DNA from: an uncultured Negativicutes bacterium
GTDB taxonomy: Bacteria; Bacillota; Negativicutes; Acidaminococcales; Acidaminococcaceae
NCBI GenBank assembly: GCA_937926555.1
Contig: CALAZX010000058.1
Coordinates: 1 to 7,137 of the forward strand
Direction: 5' to 3'
Length of the DNA stretch: 7,137 nucleotides
This document shows positions 1 through 6,153 of the stretch, one piece after another; the first letter of the stretch is position 1; each line of letters opens with the position of its first letter. A model generated the notes under the pieces. The model was given only the letters and a program-made list of their open reading frames with translations. It searched no databases and was not told the DNA's origin. Both the position numbers and the translations under genes were made by a program.

Positions 1-879
1 TCATTTGTTGATGTACATCAGGAAGATCAGGTTCACGAAGCCGGCGATCAGCGTCACCAGCCAGGTGGACTGGAGCATATGCTGCCACTTCACGCGGGAG
101 CAGCAGTTGTCCACCAGGATGTCGCTGACAAAGACGAACAGGCACATGAACAGTCCCAGCAGGATGCTCCAGGGGTTGTCCCACACGAAGAAGAGGTAGA
201 CGAAACCCAGCAGGAACACGTTCTCGTACCAGTGCCCGATCTCCACCAGGGCCAGGGTGCGGCCGGAGATCTCCGTCACCAGTCCCTGGATCAGCTCCTG
301 ATGGGCCTCATGGGACATGGACAGGTCGAAGGGCGATTTACGGAATTTGATCACCAGGATATAGCACAGGCCGAAGAAAATGCCCGGCATGTAAGCGAAC
401 CCGAACCGGGGCGAATTCATGATGTCGTCCAGGTTGAAGGTGCCGCAGGTCAGGTAGAAGCCGATGGCCACGATGAGCAGCATGGGCTCGTAGGCCATGG
501 TCTGGATCAGCTCACGCTCCGCCCCCGCCTGTGAATAAGGGGAGTTGGAGGAGTAAGCCGCCACGATGAAGCAGACACTGGCCATGGTCAGGGTGAAGAT
601 GACCAGCAGGATGTCGCCGTGGGTGAAGAAGAAGATACCGCTGATGATGACGAAGAGCAGGAAGCCCATCACATAGAAATCCTGCACCTTGTTGACGGCG
701 ATGGGCTGCTTCTCCCACAGTTTCAGCACGTCGTAGAAGGGCTGCAGCAGAGGCGGCCCCACACGGCGCTGCATGCGGGCGCTGATCTTGCGGTCCAGTC
801 CCGCCAGAAGGCCGCCCACGATGGGGGCCAGGATAAGATACGCCAGTCCTGAAAGGATCACGCTCATGATATCAGACAT
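1..879 (-). CDS. echB: Ech-type hydrogenase membrane subunit B (NuoH/HycD-like, complex I subunit 1 family)
   Basis: This 292-residue integral membrane protein belongs to the complex I ND1/NuoH family in the short form found in group 4 [NiFe] hydrogenases (EchB, HycD, HyfC). In the family it joins the hydrogenase arm to the ion-pumping arm in the cytoplasmic membrane. The sequence shows RRVGPP at residues 38-43, AGAERELIQ at 118-126, SPFDLSMSHEAHQELIQG at 182-199, TEISG at 202-206 and HWYEN at 216-220, plus about eight hydrophobic helices (near 5-27, 68-86, 88-110, 130-147, 163-180, 219-235, 237-256 and 272-290). The gene is complete: its TGA stop is the first three bases of the window. GGAGGT lies 7 nt before the ATG. 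The start overlaps the end of the echA-like gene by 8 bp, which indicates coupled translation in one operon. The E of SHEAHQE stands where I remember H in many EchB proteins. HycD/HyfC of a formate hydrogenlyase-like complex cannot be excluded, because the catalytic subunits are outside the window. Confidence 0.9.
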   Translation of the reverse strand: MSDIMSVILSGLAYLILAPIVGGLLAGLDRKISARMQRRVGPPLLQPFYDVLKLWEKQPIAVNKVQDFYVMGFLLFVIISGIFFFTHGDILLVIFTLTMASVCFIVAAYSSNSPYSQAGAERELIQTMAYEPMLLIVAIGFYLTCGTFNLDDIMNSPRFGFAYMPGIFFGLCYILVIKFRKSPFDLSMSHEAHQELIQGLVTEISGRTLALVEIGHWYENVFLLGFVYLFFVWDNPWSILLGLFMCLFVFVSDILVDNCCSRVKWQHMLQSTWLVTLIAGFVNLIFLMYINK

Positions 880-2782
880 GCATCACACCTCCCAGGATAA
901 TGCTGAATTCGATGAAGATACAGGCCATGCAGGCGGAGAAGCCGATGATGCGCATCTTCCGCTCGCCGAACCATTCCTCCATATACCAGTTCCGCAGGGT
1001 CACCGGGACAGTGCGTCCCATGGCGCCCCGGTAAGCCAGGTCGTCCCCCCGGTTCTCGCCGGCCAGGTTGGTCACCACGCGTTTCTTGTGGCGGCCCCTG
1101 CCGAAAGACATGAGGGGCAGCACCACCAGCAGGATGACCATCACGGACATGATGATCAGGTTGCTGTGGCTGATGACGTCCGCCGTGGTCCGGTACACCA
1201 CTTCCAGGTACGGGATGACAACCATCCGGGACAATACCGGGAAGAAGATGCAGGTGAGGATTGTCAGGCCGGCCAGGGTTTTCAGGGCCAGCCACTCCAC
1301 ACCGTGGACATGGGTCTCCGCGTTGCCCACGGAGGACGGGATGATGGCGGTGATCTTGCCCAGCCACTTGGTCCAGTAGAAGAACGTGGTGGCGGAGCCG
1401 AAGACCAGCACCAGGAGCAGCAGCGGCTGTCCGGCGTCCACGAAGGACTTCATGGCCGCCCACTTGGAGATGAGCATGCCGAAAGGCGCCAGGAACATGC
1501 CGCAGATGCCGATGACCATGCACACACTGAGCTGGGGCATGGAGCAGAACATCCCGTCGAAAGTCTCGATATCGCGGCTGCCCAGCTGCTGTTCCGCCGT
1601 GCCTACGGACAGGAACATGAGGCTCTTGGCCACCGCGTGGAAAACAATGATCATGATGGCGGTCCAGGCCGCCTCATAGGTGCCGATGCCCGCGCAGCAG
1701 ACAATCAGGCCCAGGTTGGAGATGGTGGAATAAGCCAGCACCTTCTTGCCGTCGGTCTGGGAGATGGCGGCGCAGGAAGCGAAGAAGAAAGTGGCGGCCC
1801 CCACGAACATGGCCATGGCGCCGGCATGGTTATGATGCAGCACCGGGCACAGCTTGATGATCAGGAACACGCCGGCCTTCACCATAGTGGAGGAATGCAG
1901 CAGCGCGGAAGTGGGAGTGGGCGCCACCATGGCACCCAGCAGCCAGCCGGAGAACGGCATCATGGCCGCCTTGGTGAAGCCGCAGAATACCAGCAGCGCC
2001 ACCGGCATCAGCACGTCCATGCCGTTGCGGCCGATATTGAGGAGCATGGTCAGCTCCACCGTGTAGTAGGTCTGCCCCACCCAGACGATGGCCACGGCGA
2101 AAGCCAGTCCGCCCAGCAGGTTCATCCACAGCGCCTTGAAGGCGTTGGTGACAGCCTCCTGGGTGCCCGTATAGCCGATCAGCAGGAAGGAGCACAGACT
2201 GGTGACCTCCCAGCAGAAATACATATAGAGCAGGTTGTTGGACATGATCAGTCCGAACATGGCGGACAGGAAGAGGAAGATGACGAAGAAGAAGAAGGAC
2301 CGTCTGTCCTCCACTTCCGGCTTCTCTTTCTGGAACTCCTCCATATAGCCCAGGGAGAAGACAGCGATGAGGCTGCCCACGATGCCGGCGATGAGGATCA
2401 TGATGATGGCGAACTTGTCGATGTTCACGTCGGCGAAGACATGGATATGGCTGCCGACCTCATGCTCGAACCAGAGGATCAGCGCCACCTGGGCCACGCC
2501 CAGCGCACCGATCCAGTACCGCCGGAACTTGACGCAGGTGTAGTAGAGGATCACCAGACCCAGCACCACGTCCCCCGCCGCCACCAGCTGGGGCAGCCAG
2601 GAGGCCTCCACCGCGAAAAGATCCGGATGGGAGAAGAACTTCACCCCGGTGGCGATGGACAGCAGCATCACCGCCACAGCGGCCACCTTTGTCACCCATC
2701 TTCTCCACCGGTTGTCTTTGATGCACCACAGCAGTAGTCCCGCCACAAGCGGAACCCCGACCAAACCTTCCAGCAACAGCAT
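872..2782 (-). CDS. echA: Ech-type hydrogenase membrane subunit A (NuoL/HyfB-like antiporter-type proton channel)
   Basis: This 636-residue polytopic membrane protein belongs to the NuoL/NuoM/Mrp antiporter family. In the family it translocates protons or sodium ions, driven by ferredoxin oxidation and H2 formation in the hydrogenase arm. The sequence shows FCWEVTSLCSFLLIGY at residues 189-204 (E192 is the conserved TM5 glutamate), K217 in the next helix, KAAMMPFSGWL at 271-281, PTPTSALLHSSTMVKAG at 288-304 and DGKKVLAYSTISNLGLI at 344-360, the core of the Proton_antipo_M domain (about 190-460). A hydrophilic stretch at 562-600 comes before NWYMEEWFGE (598-607) and a final helix, a tail resembling EchA. 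The length suits EchA. AAAGGGG lies 7 nt before the ATG. It is the first gene of the operon, with a leader of roughly 165 nt from a predicted promoter near 2956-2984. HyfB/HycC/CooM-type subunits are close alternatives. Confidence 0.88.
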   Translation of the reverse strand: MLLLEGLVGVPLVAGLLLWCIKDNRWRRWVTKVAAVAVMLLSIATGVKFFSHPDLFAVEASWLPQLVAAGDVVLGLVILYYTCVKFRRYWIGALGVAQVALILWFEHEVGSHIHVFADVNIDKFAIIMILIAGIVGSLIAVFSLGYMEEFQKEKPEVEDRRSFFFFVIFLFLSAMFGLIMSNNLLYMYFCWEVTSLCSFLLIGYTGTQEAVTNAFKALWMNLLGGLAFAVAIVWVGQTYYTVELTMLLNIGRNGMDVLMPVALLVFCGFTKAAMMPFSGWLLGAMVAPTPTSALLHSSTMVKAGVFLIIKLCPVLHHNHAGAMAMFVGAATFFFASCAAISQTDGKKVLAYSTISNLGLIVCCAGIGTYEAAWTAIMIIVFHAVAKSLMFLSVGTAEQQLGSRDIETFDGMFCSMPQLSVCMVIGICGMFLAPFGMLISKWAAMKSFVDAGQPLLLLVLVFGSATTFFYWTKWLGKITAIIPSSVGNAETHVHGVEWLALKTLAGLTILTCIFFPVLSRMVVIPYLEVVYRTTADVISHSNLIIMSVMVILLVVLPLMSFGRGRHKKRVVTNLAGENRGDDLAYRGAMGRTVPVTLRNWYMEEWFGERKMRIIGFSACMACIFIEFSIILGGVMHV

Positions 2783-2948
2783 CTTGCTACCCCTTTCTCC
2801 TTGCAGGCCAGCGGCCCGCCCATGTGTCCGGGTCCGGACGTCCCGGTCCGCAGGATTCCCCTGCAGGCGCGGTGAAATGCGGTTCCCACAGGATTCCGCC
2901 TTCCTTCCGGACAGATTATGCTACACTATATATTGATTAAATTTATAT
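2783..2948 (-). promoter_or_regulatory. GC-rich, structured 5' leader of the ech operon
   Basis: The stretch between the predicted ech transcription start (about 2949) and the echA ATG holds no gene. It contains the near-identical 12-mers CCGCAGGATTCC (2848-2859) and CCACAGGATTCC (2886-2897), written on the plus strand. It also has a 7-bp hairpin on the minus strand (CTGCAGG, loop GGAAT, CCTGCGG with one wobble), the 8-bp palindrome GGACGTCC, and several closely spaced GGAC units. A short GGCC-GCT-GGCC hairpin sits just upstream of the ribosome binding site. I do not recognise a named riboswitch here. The structure suggests post-transcriptional control or simple transcript stabilisation, but that is inference. 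Confidence 0.4.
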
Positions 2949-2961
2949 AGTATATACTATA
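2946..2961. promoter_or_regulatory. 16-bp perfect palindrome over the ech -10 region
   Basis: TATAGTATATACTATA is perfectly self-complementary, 8 bp on each side of its centre. It covers the predicted -10 box of the ech promoter, a position where a dimeric regulator would block polymerase. Its central 12 bases (2948-2959) match 3729-3740 upstream of the glycosylase gene at 11 of 12 positions. The run is A/T only except for one G and one C, so chance and promoter composition explain part of the match. Confidence 0.45.
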
Positions 2962-2984
2962 ACATGAATCATACACGACAGCAA
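2956..2984 (-). promoter_or_regulatory. Predicted promoter of the ech operon
   Basis: On the minus strand TTGCTG (2984-2979) is followed after 17 nt by TATAGT (2961-2956), a fair sigma-A-like pair with a weak -35 box. The -10 box overlaps the 16-bp palindrome at 2946-2961. A second candidate -10, TATACT at 2954-2949, has no good -35. The weak -35 and the palindrome at 2996-3009 just upstream would suit an activated promoter. Confidence 0.45.
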
Positions 2985-2987
2985 CAG

Positions 2988-3011
2988 AAAAAACCGTAAC
3001 AAACGTTACAG
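2988..3011 (-). terminator. Possible terminator of the glycosylase gene, or GTAAC-N4-GTTAC regulator site
   Basis: On the minus strand CTGTAAC, loop GTTT, GTTACGG can form a 7-bp stem (one T-G wobble) followed directly by six T residues (2993-2988). That is the form of an intrinsic terminator, though the stem is short and AT-rich. It lies 33 bp past the glycosylase stop. The same bases (2996-3009) form the exact inverted repeat GTAAC-N4-GTTAC, the pattern I remember for some CRP/FNR-family (HcpR-type) sites, sitting about 53 nt upstream of the predicted ech start. The sequence alone does not decide between the two roles. Confidence 0.45.
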
Positions 3012-3023
3012 AACAGGGTTATA

Positions 3024-3038
3024 TGTCCCAGTGGGACA
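3024..3038. repeat. 15-bp palindrome TGTCCCA-N-TGGGACA
   Basis: This inverted repeat has 7-bp arms about a single central base, 6 bp past the glycosylase stop and upstream of the ech promoter. No T-run follows it on the minus strand, so it is not an ordinary terminator. The one-base centre suits a DNA-binding dimer better than an RNA hairpin. I do not recognise a named operator. Confidence 0.45.
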
Positions 3039-3044
3039 GAATTG

Positions 3045-3593
3045 TCATCTCCTGGATACGTACTTACTGTCCCGCACCAGGAACCGCCAGGGGAAGTCAA
3101 CCGCCTCCTCGGCGTAATCCACGTTGATCCGGGGCCCCCGGGCCACCAGCTCCTCCGGGATGGTGCGGAAGTCCGCGATGAACAGCTCCTCCCCGGTCAG
3201 GTCCAGCCCGTACTGGGGCTTCCCGATGGCCAGGGCCTGGCACAGTTTCCCCGGGCCGCTGCAGAGGTTCCGCAGGTCCAGGCCGAACACCGGCTCCAGG
3301 GCCCGTATCAGCACCGCGTCCCCCTCACCGGCGGGACCCGTCACCGCGTTGAAGCAGTGGTACATGCCGTAGATCAGGTAGACGTAGGCCACGCCGCCCT
3401 CCGCGAACATGATCTCCGTCCGGGGGCTGATGCCGTTGTAGGTGTGGCAGGCCTTGTCCACGGCCCCCACATAGGCCTCCGTCTCCACAATCATGCCGCC
3501 GGCGGCGCCTTCCGGCGTCCGGTGCACCAGCAGCTTCCCCAGCAGCTGCCGGGCCGCTTCCACCGTGTCCTGCAGATAGAATGATTTTCGCAT
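3045..3593 (-). CDS. 3-methyladenine DNA glycosylase (AAG/MPG family)
   Basis: This 182-residue enzyme removes alkylated purines (3-methyladenine, hypoxanthine and related bases) from DNA, the first step of base-excision repair. Aligned by eye with human AAG, all key residues are present: ETEAY at 37-41 with E39 (catalytic E125) and Y41 (Y127), H50 (H136), Y72 (Y159), N82 (N169) and R97 (R182). YLIYGMYHCFN at 72-82, GPGKLCQAL at 113-121, RINVDYAEE at 154-162 and PWRF at 168-171 are family signatures. The stretch between RALEP (97-101) and GPGKL is about ten residues shorter than in homologues I remember, a trimmed surface loop. GGA lies about 7 nt before the ATG. It appears monocistronic: a strong terminator separates it from dut upstream, and it has its own long leader. 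Its place beside dut suits a DNA-maintenance role, but the genes are not an operon. Confidence 0.94.
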   Translation of the reverse strand: MRKSFYLQDTVEAARQLLGKLLVHRTPEGAAGGMIVETEAYVGAVDKACHTYNGISPRTEIMFAEGGVAYVYLIYGMYHCFNAVTGPAGEGDAVLIRALEPVFGLDLRNLCSGPGKLCQALAIGKPQYGLDLTGEELFIADFRTIPEELVARGPRINVDYAEEAVDFPWRFLVRDSKYVSRR

Positions 3594-3859
3594 GGTCCCG
3601 TCCTTTCCTGTCTTTTCCTGTCTCTCTCCCGCTTTTCCCAGGAGAATCTCCTCTTCTCATGGATTATCCCACAAATCTCCGGAGGGATTTTCCGGTCTTC
3701 CGGAGCACAGTTTAATCGTTCAGTTAAATAGTATACACTAATTGAAATCAATGGATAAAAATCAGCGGATCAGGGCTGTTTTTTCTTCTTTGTCATCCCT
3801 TTTTCCTCTTATCCTTCCACAAATCTTCCGGCACGGTTCTCTCCCCGGCTTTCACCCAT
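3594..3859 (-). promoter_or_regulatory. Non-coding region and promoter area of the glycosylase gene
   Basis: There is no gene here. A possible promoter is TTATCC (3758-3753), 17 nt, TATACT (3735-3730); the -35 is poor. The -10 lies in TAGTATACACTA (3729-3740), nearly palindromic and matching the ech palindrome at 11 of 12 bases. A transcript starting near 3723 would have a hairpin at its 5' end with arms CTCCGGA/TCCGGAG (3677-3683 and 3699-3705, 15-nt loop). The rest is pyrimidine-rich on the plus strand and shows nothing I recognise. Confidence 0.4.
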
Positions 3860-3894
3860 AAAAAAATCAGGCCGGAAAACTTCCAGCCTGATTT
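3860..3894 (-). terminator. Strong intrinsic terminator after dut
   Basis: On the minus strand a stem of up to 14 bp with one wobble has arms 3894-3881 and 3877-3864 and loop GTT. It runs into a stretch of seven T residues (3866-3860). It starts 6 bp past the dut stop and should separate dut from the downstream glycosylase gene. Confidence 0.92.
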
Positions 3895-3900
3895 GGCAGC

Positions 3901-4353
3901 TTATTTGCCGGTGCTTCCGAAACCGCCGCCCCGCTCTTCTTTCTCGGTACGGTCATCGTCATCGGTCACCAGATATTTGTAGAAAATCCCCTGGGCCACA
4001 CGCTCCCCTTTTTTCAGGACGATGGTCTCGGCGCCGGTGTTCAGCAGCCCCATCATGATGTGCCCCTCGTTGTCGGGATTGTTGTAATAGTCGGAATCGA
4101 TGATGCCCACATTGTTGACCAGCCGGATACCGCGTTTCACCGCCAGGCTGGAACGGATATGGATACCCAGGTACTCGTCATCCTGCATGTAGGCCTTCAG
4201 GCCGGTGCCTGCCATGACCACTTTGCCGGGAACAAGCTCCACGTCCTCCAGGATGCAGATGTCGTAACCTGCGGATCCTTTGGTCTTGCGGGAAGGCATG
4301 GTGATGTCGGCGTCTCTGTACTCACTGATTTTCTCAAAACCACGTATCTTCAA
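3901..4353 (-). CDS. dut: Deoxyuridine 5'-triphosphate nucleotidohydrolase (dUTPase)
   Basis: This 150-residue homotrimeric-type dUTPase hydrolyses dUTP to dUMP and pyrophosphate, keeping uracil out of DNA and supplying dUMP for thymidylate synthesis. All five family motifs are visible: SAGYDI (27-32), RSSLAVKRG (67-75), VGIIDSDYYNN (82-92, with D86 as the expected water-activating aspartate), KGERVAQGIF (115-124) and RGGGFGSTGK (141-150), whose F145 stacks on uracil. The length is normal and the C-terminal arm is intact. No ATG start is available. A TTG at 4359-4357 lies only 2 nt from AAAGGAG, whereas the TTG at 4353-4351 lies 8 nt from it and gives the usual MKIRGFE beginning, so I choose the latter. 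Its own promoter precedes it and a strong terminator follows, so it appears monocistronic. A non-ATG start may keep its level modest. Confidence 0.95.
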   Translation of the reverse strand: MKIRGFEKISEYRDADITMPSRKTKGSAGYDICILEDVELVPGKVVMAGTGLKAYMQDDEYLGIHIRSSLAVKRGIRLVNNVGIIDSDYYNNPDNEGHIMMGLLNTGAETIVLKKGERVAQGIFYKYLVTDDDDRTEKEERGGGFGSTGK

Positions 4354-4361
4354 AGTCAATT

Positions 4362-4368
4362 CTCCTTT
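4362..4368 (-). promoter_or_regulatory. dut ribosome binding site that decides a TTG start
   Basis: AAAGGAG on the minus strand lies 8 nt before the TTG at 4353-4351 but only 2 nt before the in-frame TTG at 4359-4357. The spacing therefore favours the downstream TTG and a 150-residue product. Confidence 0.75.
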
Positions 4369-4399
4369 ATCACTTTACTGTGTTCATACTCACGGTTCT

Positions 4400-4428
4400 A
4401 TTATAGCACGGCGCTTGCGCCTTGCCAA
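4400..4428 (-). promoter_or_regulatory. Strong dut promoter with a palindrome in its spacer
   Basis: On the minus strand TTGGCA (4428-4423) is followed after 17 nt by TATAAT (4405-4400), with TG one base before the -10 (TGCTATAAT, an extended -10). The spacer contains the perfect inverted repeat GGCGC-N2-GCGCC (4410-4421), placed between the two polymerase contacts. The -35 begins right after the T-rich end of the pnp terminator. A start near 4393 would give a leader of about 40 nt. Confidence 0.8.
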
Positions 4429-4429
4429 T

Positions 4430-4490
4430 AAAGAAACCCCTGCCCGCGACGGGTGCCGGTCTTGCCGGACACGCCCGTCGTGACAGGGGT
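4430..4490 (-). terminator. Large branched-stem terminator after pnp
   Basis: On the minus strand ACCCCTG pairs with CAGGGGT, then CGACGGG with CCCGTCG, then CCGG with CCGG. These nested stems are separated by small internal loops, and the structure ends in TTTCTTT. It lies about 50 bp past the pnp stop and just before the dut -35 box. The long imperfect hairpin could also be a repeat-derived element. Confidence 0.75.
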
Positions 4491-4503
4491 CAGATTCGCT
4501 TCA

Positions 4504-4514
4504 GGGACTGTCCC
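4504..4514. repeat. Short palindrome GGGAC-N-GTCCC after pnp
   Basis: This 11-bp inverted repeat lies between the pnp stop and its large terminator, within a stretch whose bases resemble dispersed palindromic elements (GGGACTGTCCCC-like). Only one copy is present in the window, so repetition in the genome cannot be shown. Confidence 0.4.
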
Positions 4515-4542
4515 CTTCCGCCACGGAATCCGCGGCAGCCGC

Positions 4543-6132
4543 TTATCTGTTGTTCAGGACAGCTTTGCGGGACAGGTTGATACGGCCTTTGTTGTCGATC
4601 TCAACGCATTTGACAGCGATCTCGTCGCCAACGGAAACCACATCCTCCACACGGTCCACATGCTCGGTGGACAGCTGGGAGATATGTACCAGACCCTCTT
4701 TGCCCGGGAGAATCTCCACGAATGCGCCGAAGTTCATGATACGGGTAACCTTGCCGGTGTAGATTTTGCCAACCTCAGCCTCGGCGGTGATGCCGTCGAT
4801 GGTGGCGATAGCCTTCTCCACAGCGTCGGAGTCGGGAGAAGCGATGTATACGATGCCGGAATCCTCGATGTCGATCTTGGCGCCGGTCTCTTCCACGATA
4901 CGTTTGATCATCTTGCCGCCAGGTCCGATGATCTTGCTGATCTTGTCGGGGTCAACCTGGATGGTGGTGATCTTCGGAGCCCACTTGGACAGGTGCTCAC
5001 GGGGAGCGCTGATGCATTCCATCATCTTGCCCATGATGTGGTCGCGGCCGCGTTTAGCCTGCTGCAGAGCCTGTACGAAGATATCCTTGTTGATACCGTC
5101 GATCTTGATATCCATCTGCATAGCGGTGATGCCGTTGTCGGTACCGGCCACTTTGAAGTCCATGTCGCCCAGAGCGTCCTCCAGACCCTGGATATCGGTC
5201 AGGATGGTGAAGAAGTCCCCTTCTTTCACCAGGCCCATTGCCACGCCGGCAACAGGAGCCTTGATGGGCACGCCGGCATCCATCAGGGACAGGGTGCTTG
5301 CGCATACGGAGCCCATGGAGGAGGAACCGTTGGATTCCAGAACCTCGGACACCAGACGCAGGGTGTACGGGAACACGTCCTCGGAAGGAACTACCGGCAG
5401 CAGCGCACGCTCTGCCAGAGCGCCATGGCCGATCTCGCGGCGGCCGGGGCTGCGCATGGGTTTGGTCTCGCCTACGGACGACGGCGGGAAGTTGTAGTGG
5501 TGGATGTAACGCTGCATCTCTTCAGGTCCCAGGCCCTCGATGATCTGCGCTTCACGCAGGGGTGCCAGGGTGCAGGCGTTCATGATCTGGGTCTGACCGC
5601 GGGTGAACAGGGAGCTGCCGTGAACACGGGGCAGCAGGCCTACGCGGCAGGTGACTTTGCGGACTTCGTCCAGGGCACGGCCGTCCGGGCGGATCTTGTC
5701 CACGGAGATGGTGTGACGGACGATTTTCTTCACTAATTTCTGGATGATGTAAGCCACATCGGTGCCGTTGTCCGGATATTTCTCCAGGAACACTTCGGCG
5801 ATCTCTTTCTTGATGCGGTCCACGTTCTCCTCGCGCTCCAGCTTGTTGGCGTCCATCAGGGCGTCTTTCAGCTTGTCAGCGCCGTATGCCTCAATCTCCT
5901 CAACCAGCTCTGCGGGAGGAACGTATACGGGAACTTCCATTTTCGGTTTGCCGATCTCTGCCTGGATGCCGCTGATGAAATCACATACTTTGATGATGTT
6001 CTCATGAGCGAAGAAGATAGCGTCCAGCATCTCCTCCTCGGAGATCTCCTTGGCGCCTGCCTCAACCATGAGGATGGCGTCTTTGGTGCCTGCTACGGCC
6101 AGGTTCAGACGGCTCTTCTCGAACTGCTCCAC
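4543..6132 (-). CDS. pnp: PNPase C-terminal part (codons 164-692), in frame after the internal TGA
   Basis: The open frame after the TGA could begin at a GTG 18 nt downstream (6132-6130), which encodes an ordinary internal valine in the intact protein. No Shine-Dalgarno sequence precedes it, so independent translation is not supported, though termination-reinitiation is conceivable. It holds the rest of the first core, the helical linker, the catalytic second core, and the KH and S1 domains, all apparently intact. Confidence 0.5.
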   Translation of the reverse strand: MEQFEKSRLNLAVAGTKDAILMVEAGAKEISEEEMLDAIFFAHENIIKVCDFISGIQAEIGKPKMEVPVYVPPAELVEEIEAYGADKLKDALMDANKLEREENVDRIKKEIAEVFLEKYPDNGTDVAYIIQKLVKKIVRHTISVDKIRPDGRALDEVRKVTCRVGLLPRVHGSSLFTRGQTQIMNACTLAPLREAQIIEGLGPEEMQRYIHHYNFPPSSVGETKPMRSPGRREIGHGALAERALLPVVPSEDVFPYTLRLVSEVLESNGSSSMGSVCASTLSLMDAGVPIKAPVAGVAMGLVKEGDFFTILTDIQGLEDALGDMDFKVAGTDNGITAMQMDIKIDGINKDIFVQALQQAKRGRDHIMGKMMECISAPREHLSKWAPKITTIQVDPDKISKIIGPGGKMIKRIVEETGAKIDIEDSGIVYIASPDSDAVEKAIATIDGITAEAEVGKIYTGKVTRIMNFGAFVEILPGKEGLVHISQLSTEHVDRVEDVVSVGDEIAVKCVEIDNKGRINLSRKAVLNNR

Positions 6133-6150
6133 GGCGGGGTTGATGATGTA

Positions 6151-6153
6151 TCA
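6151..6153 (-). other. In-frame TGA within pnp
   Basis: Codons read GGT GGC TGA TAC ATC on the minus strand. TGA is used as a real stop for the echA-, echB- and glycosylase genes here, and tryptophan is written TGG, so a TGA-as-sense genetic code is not supported. I see no convincing SECIS-like hairpin just downstream. Confidence 0.85.

Noticed and set aside
773..2737. A 654-codon open frame on the plus strand
   Set aside because: It lies opposite the echA-like gene, and its product is a His/Asp/Gly/Gln-rich low-complexity string with no recognisable domain. It is an antisense shadow of GC-rich membrane-protein codons.
4357..4359. The upstream TTG as the dut start
   Set aside because: It is only 2 nt from the AAAGGAG site. 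The TTG six bases further on has normal spacing and gives the usual N-terminus.
4453..5736. A 427-codon open frame on the plus strand opposite pnp
   Set aside because: Its composition mirrors pnp codon usage, it has no recognisable domain and no support for a start, and pnp on the other strand is unmistakable.
6130..6132. GTG as a genuine start of a separate C-terminal PNPase gene
   Set aside because: No Shine-Dalgarno sequence precedes it, and the valine is simply the residue expected at that place in the continuous protein.
6151..6153. Selenocysteine at the pnp TGA
   Set aside because: I see no convincing hairpin of SECIS form just after the codon, and the site is not a cysteine or redox position in PNPase.
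6151..6153. A genetic code in which TGA is an amino acid
   Set aside because: Three genes in the window end properly at TGA with family-typical C-termini, and tryptophan is encoded by TGG.
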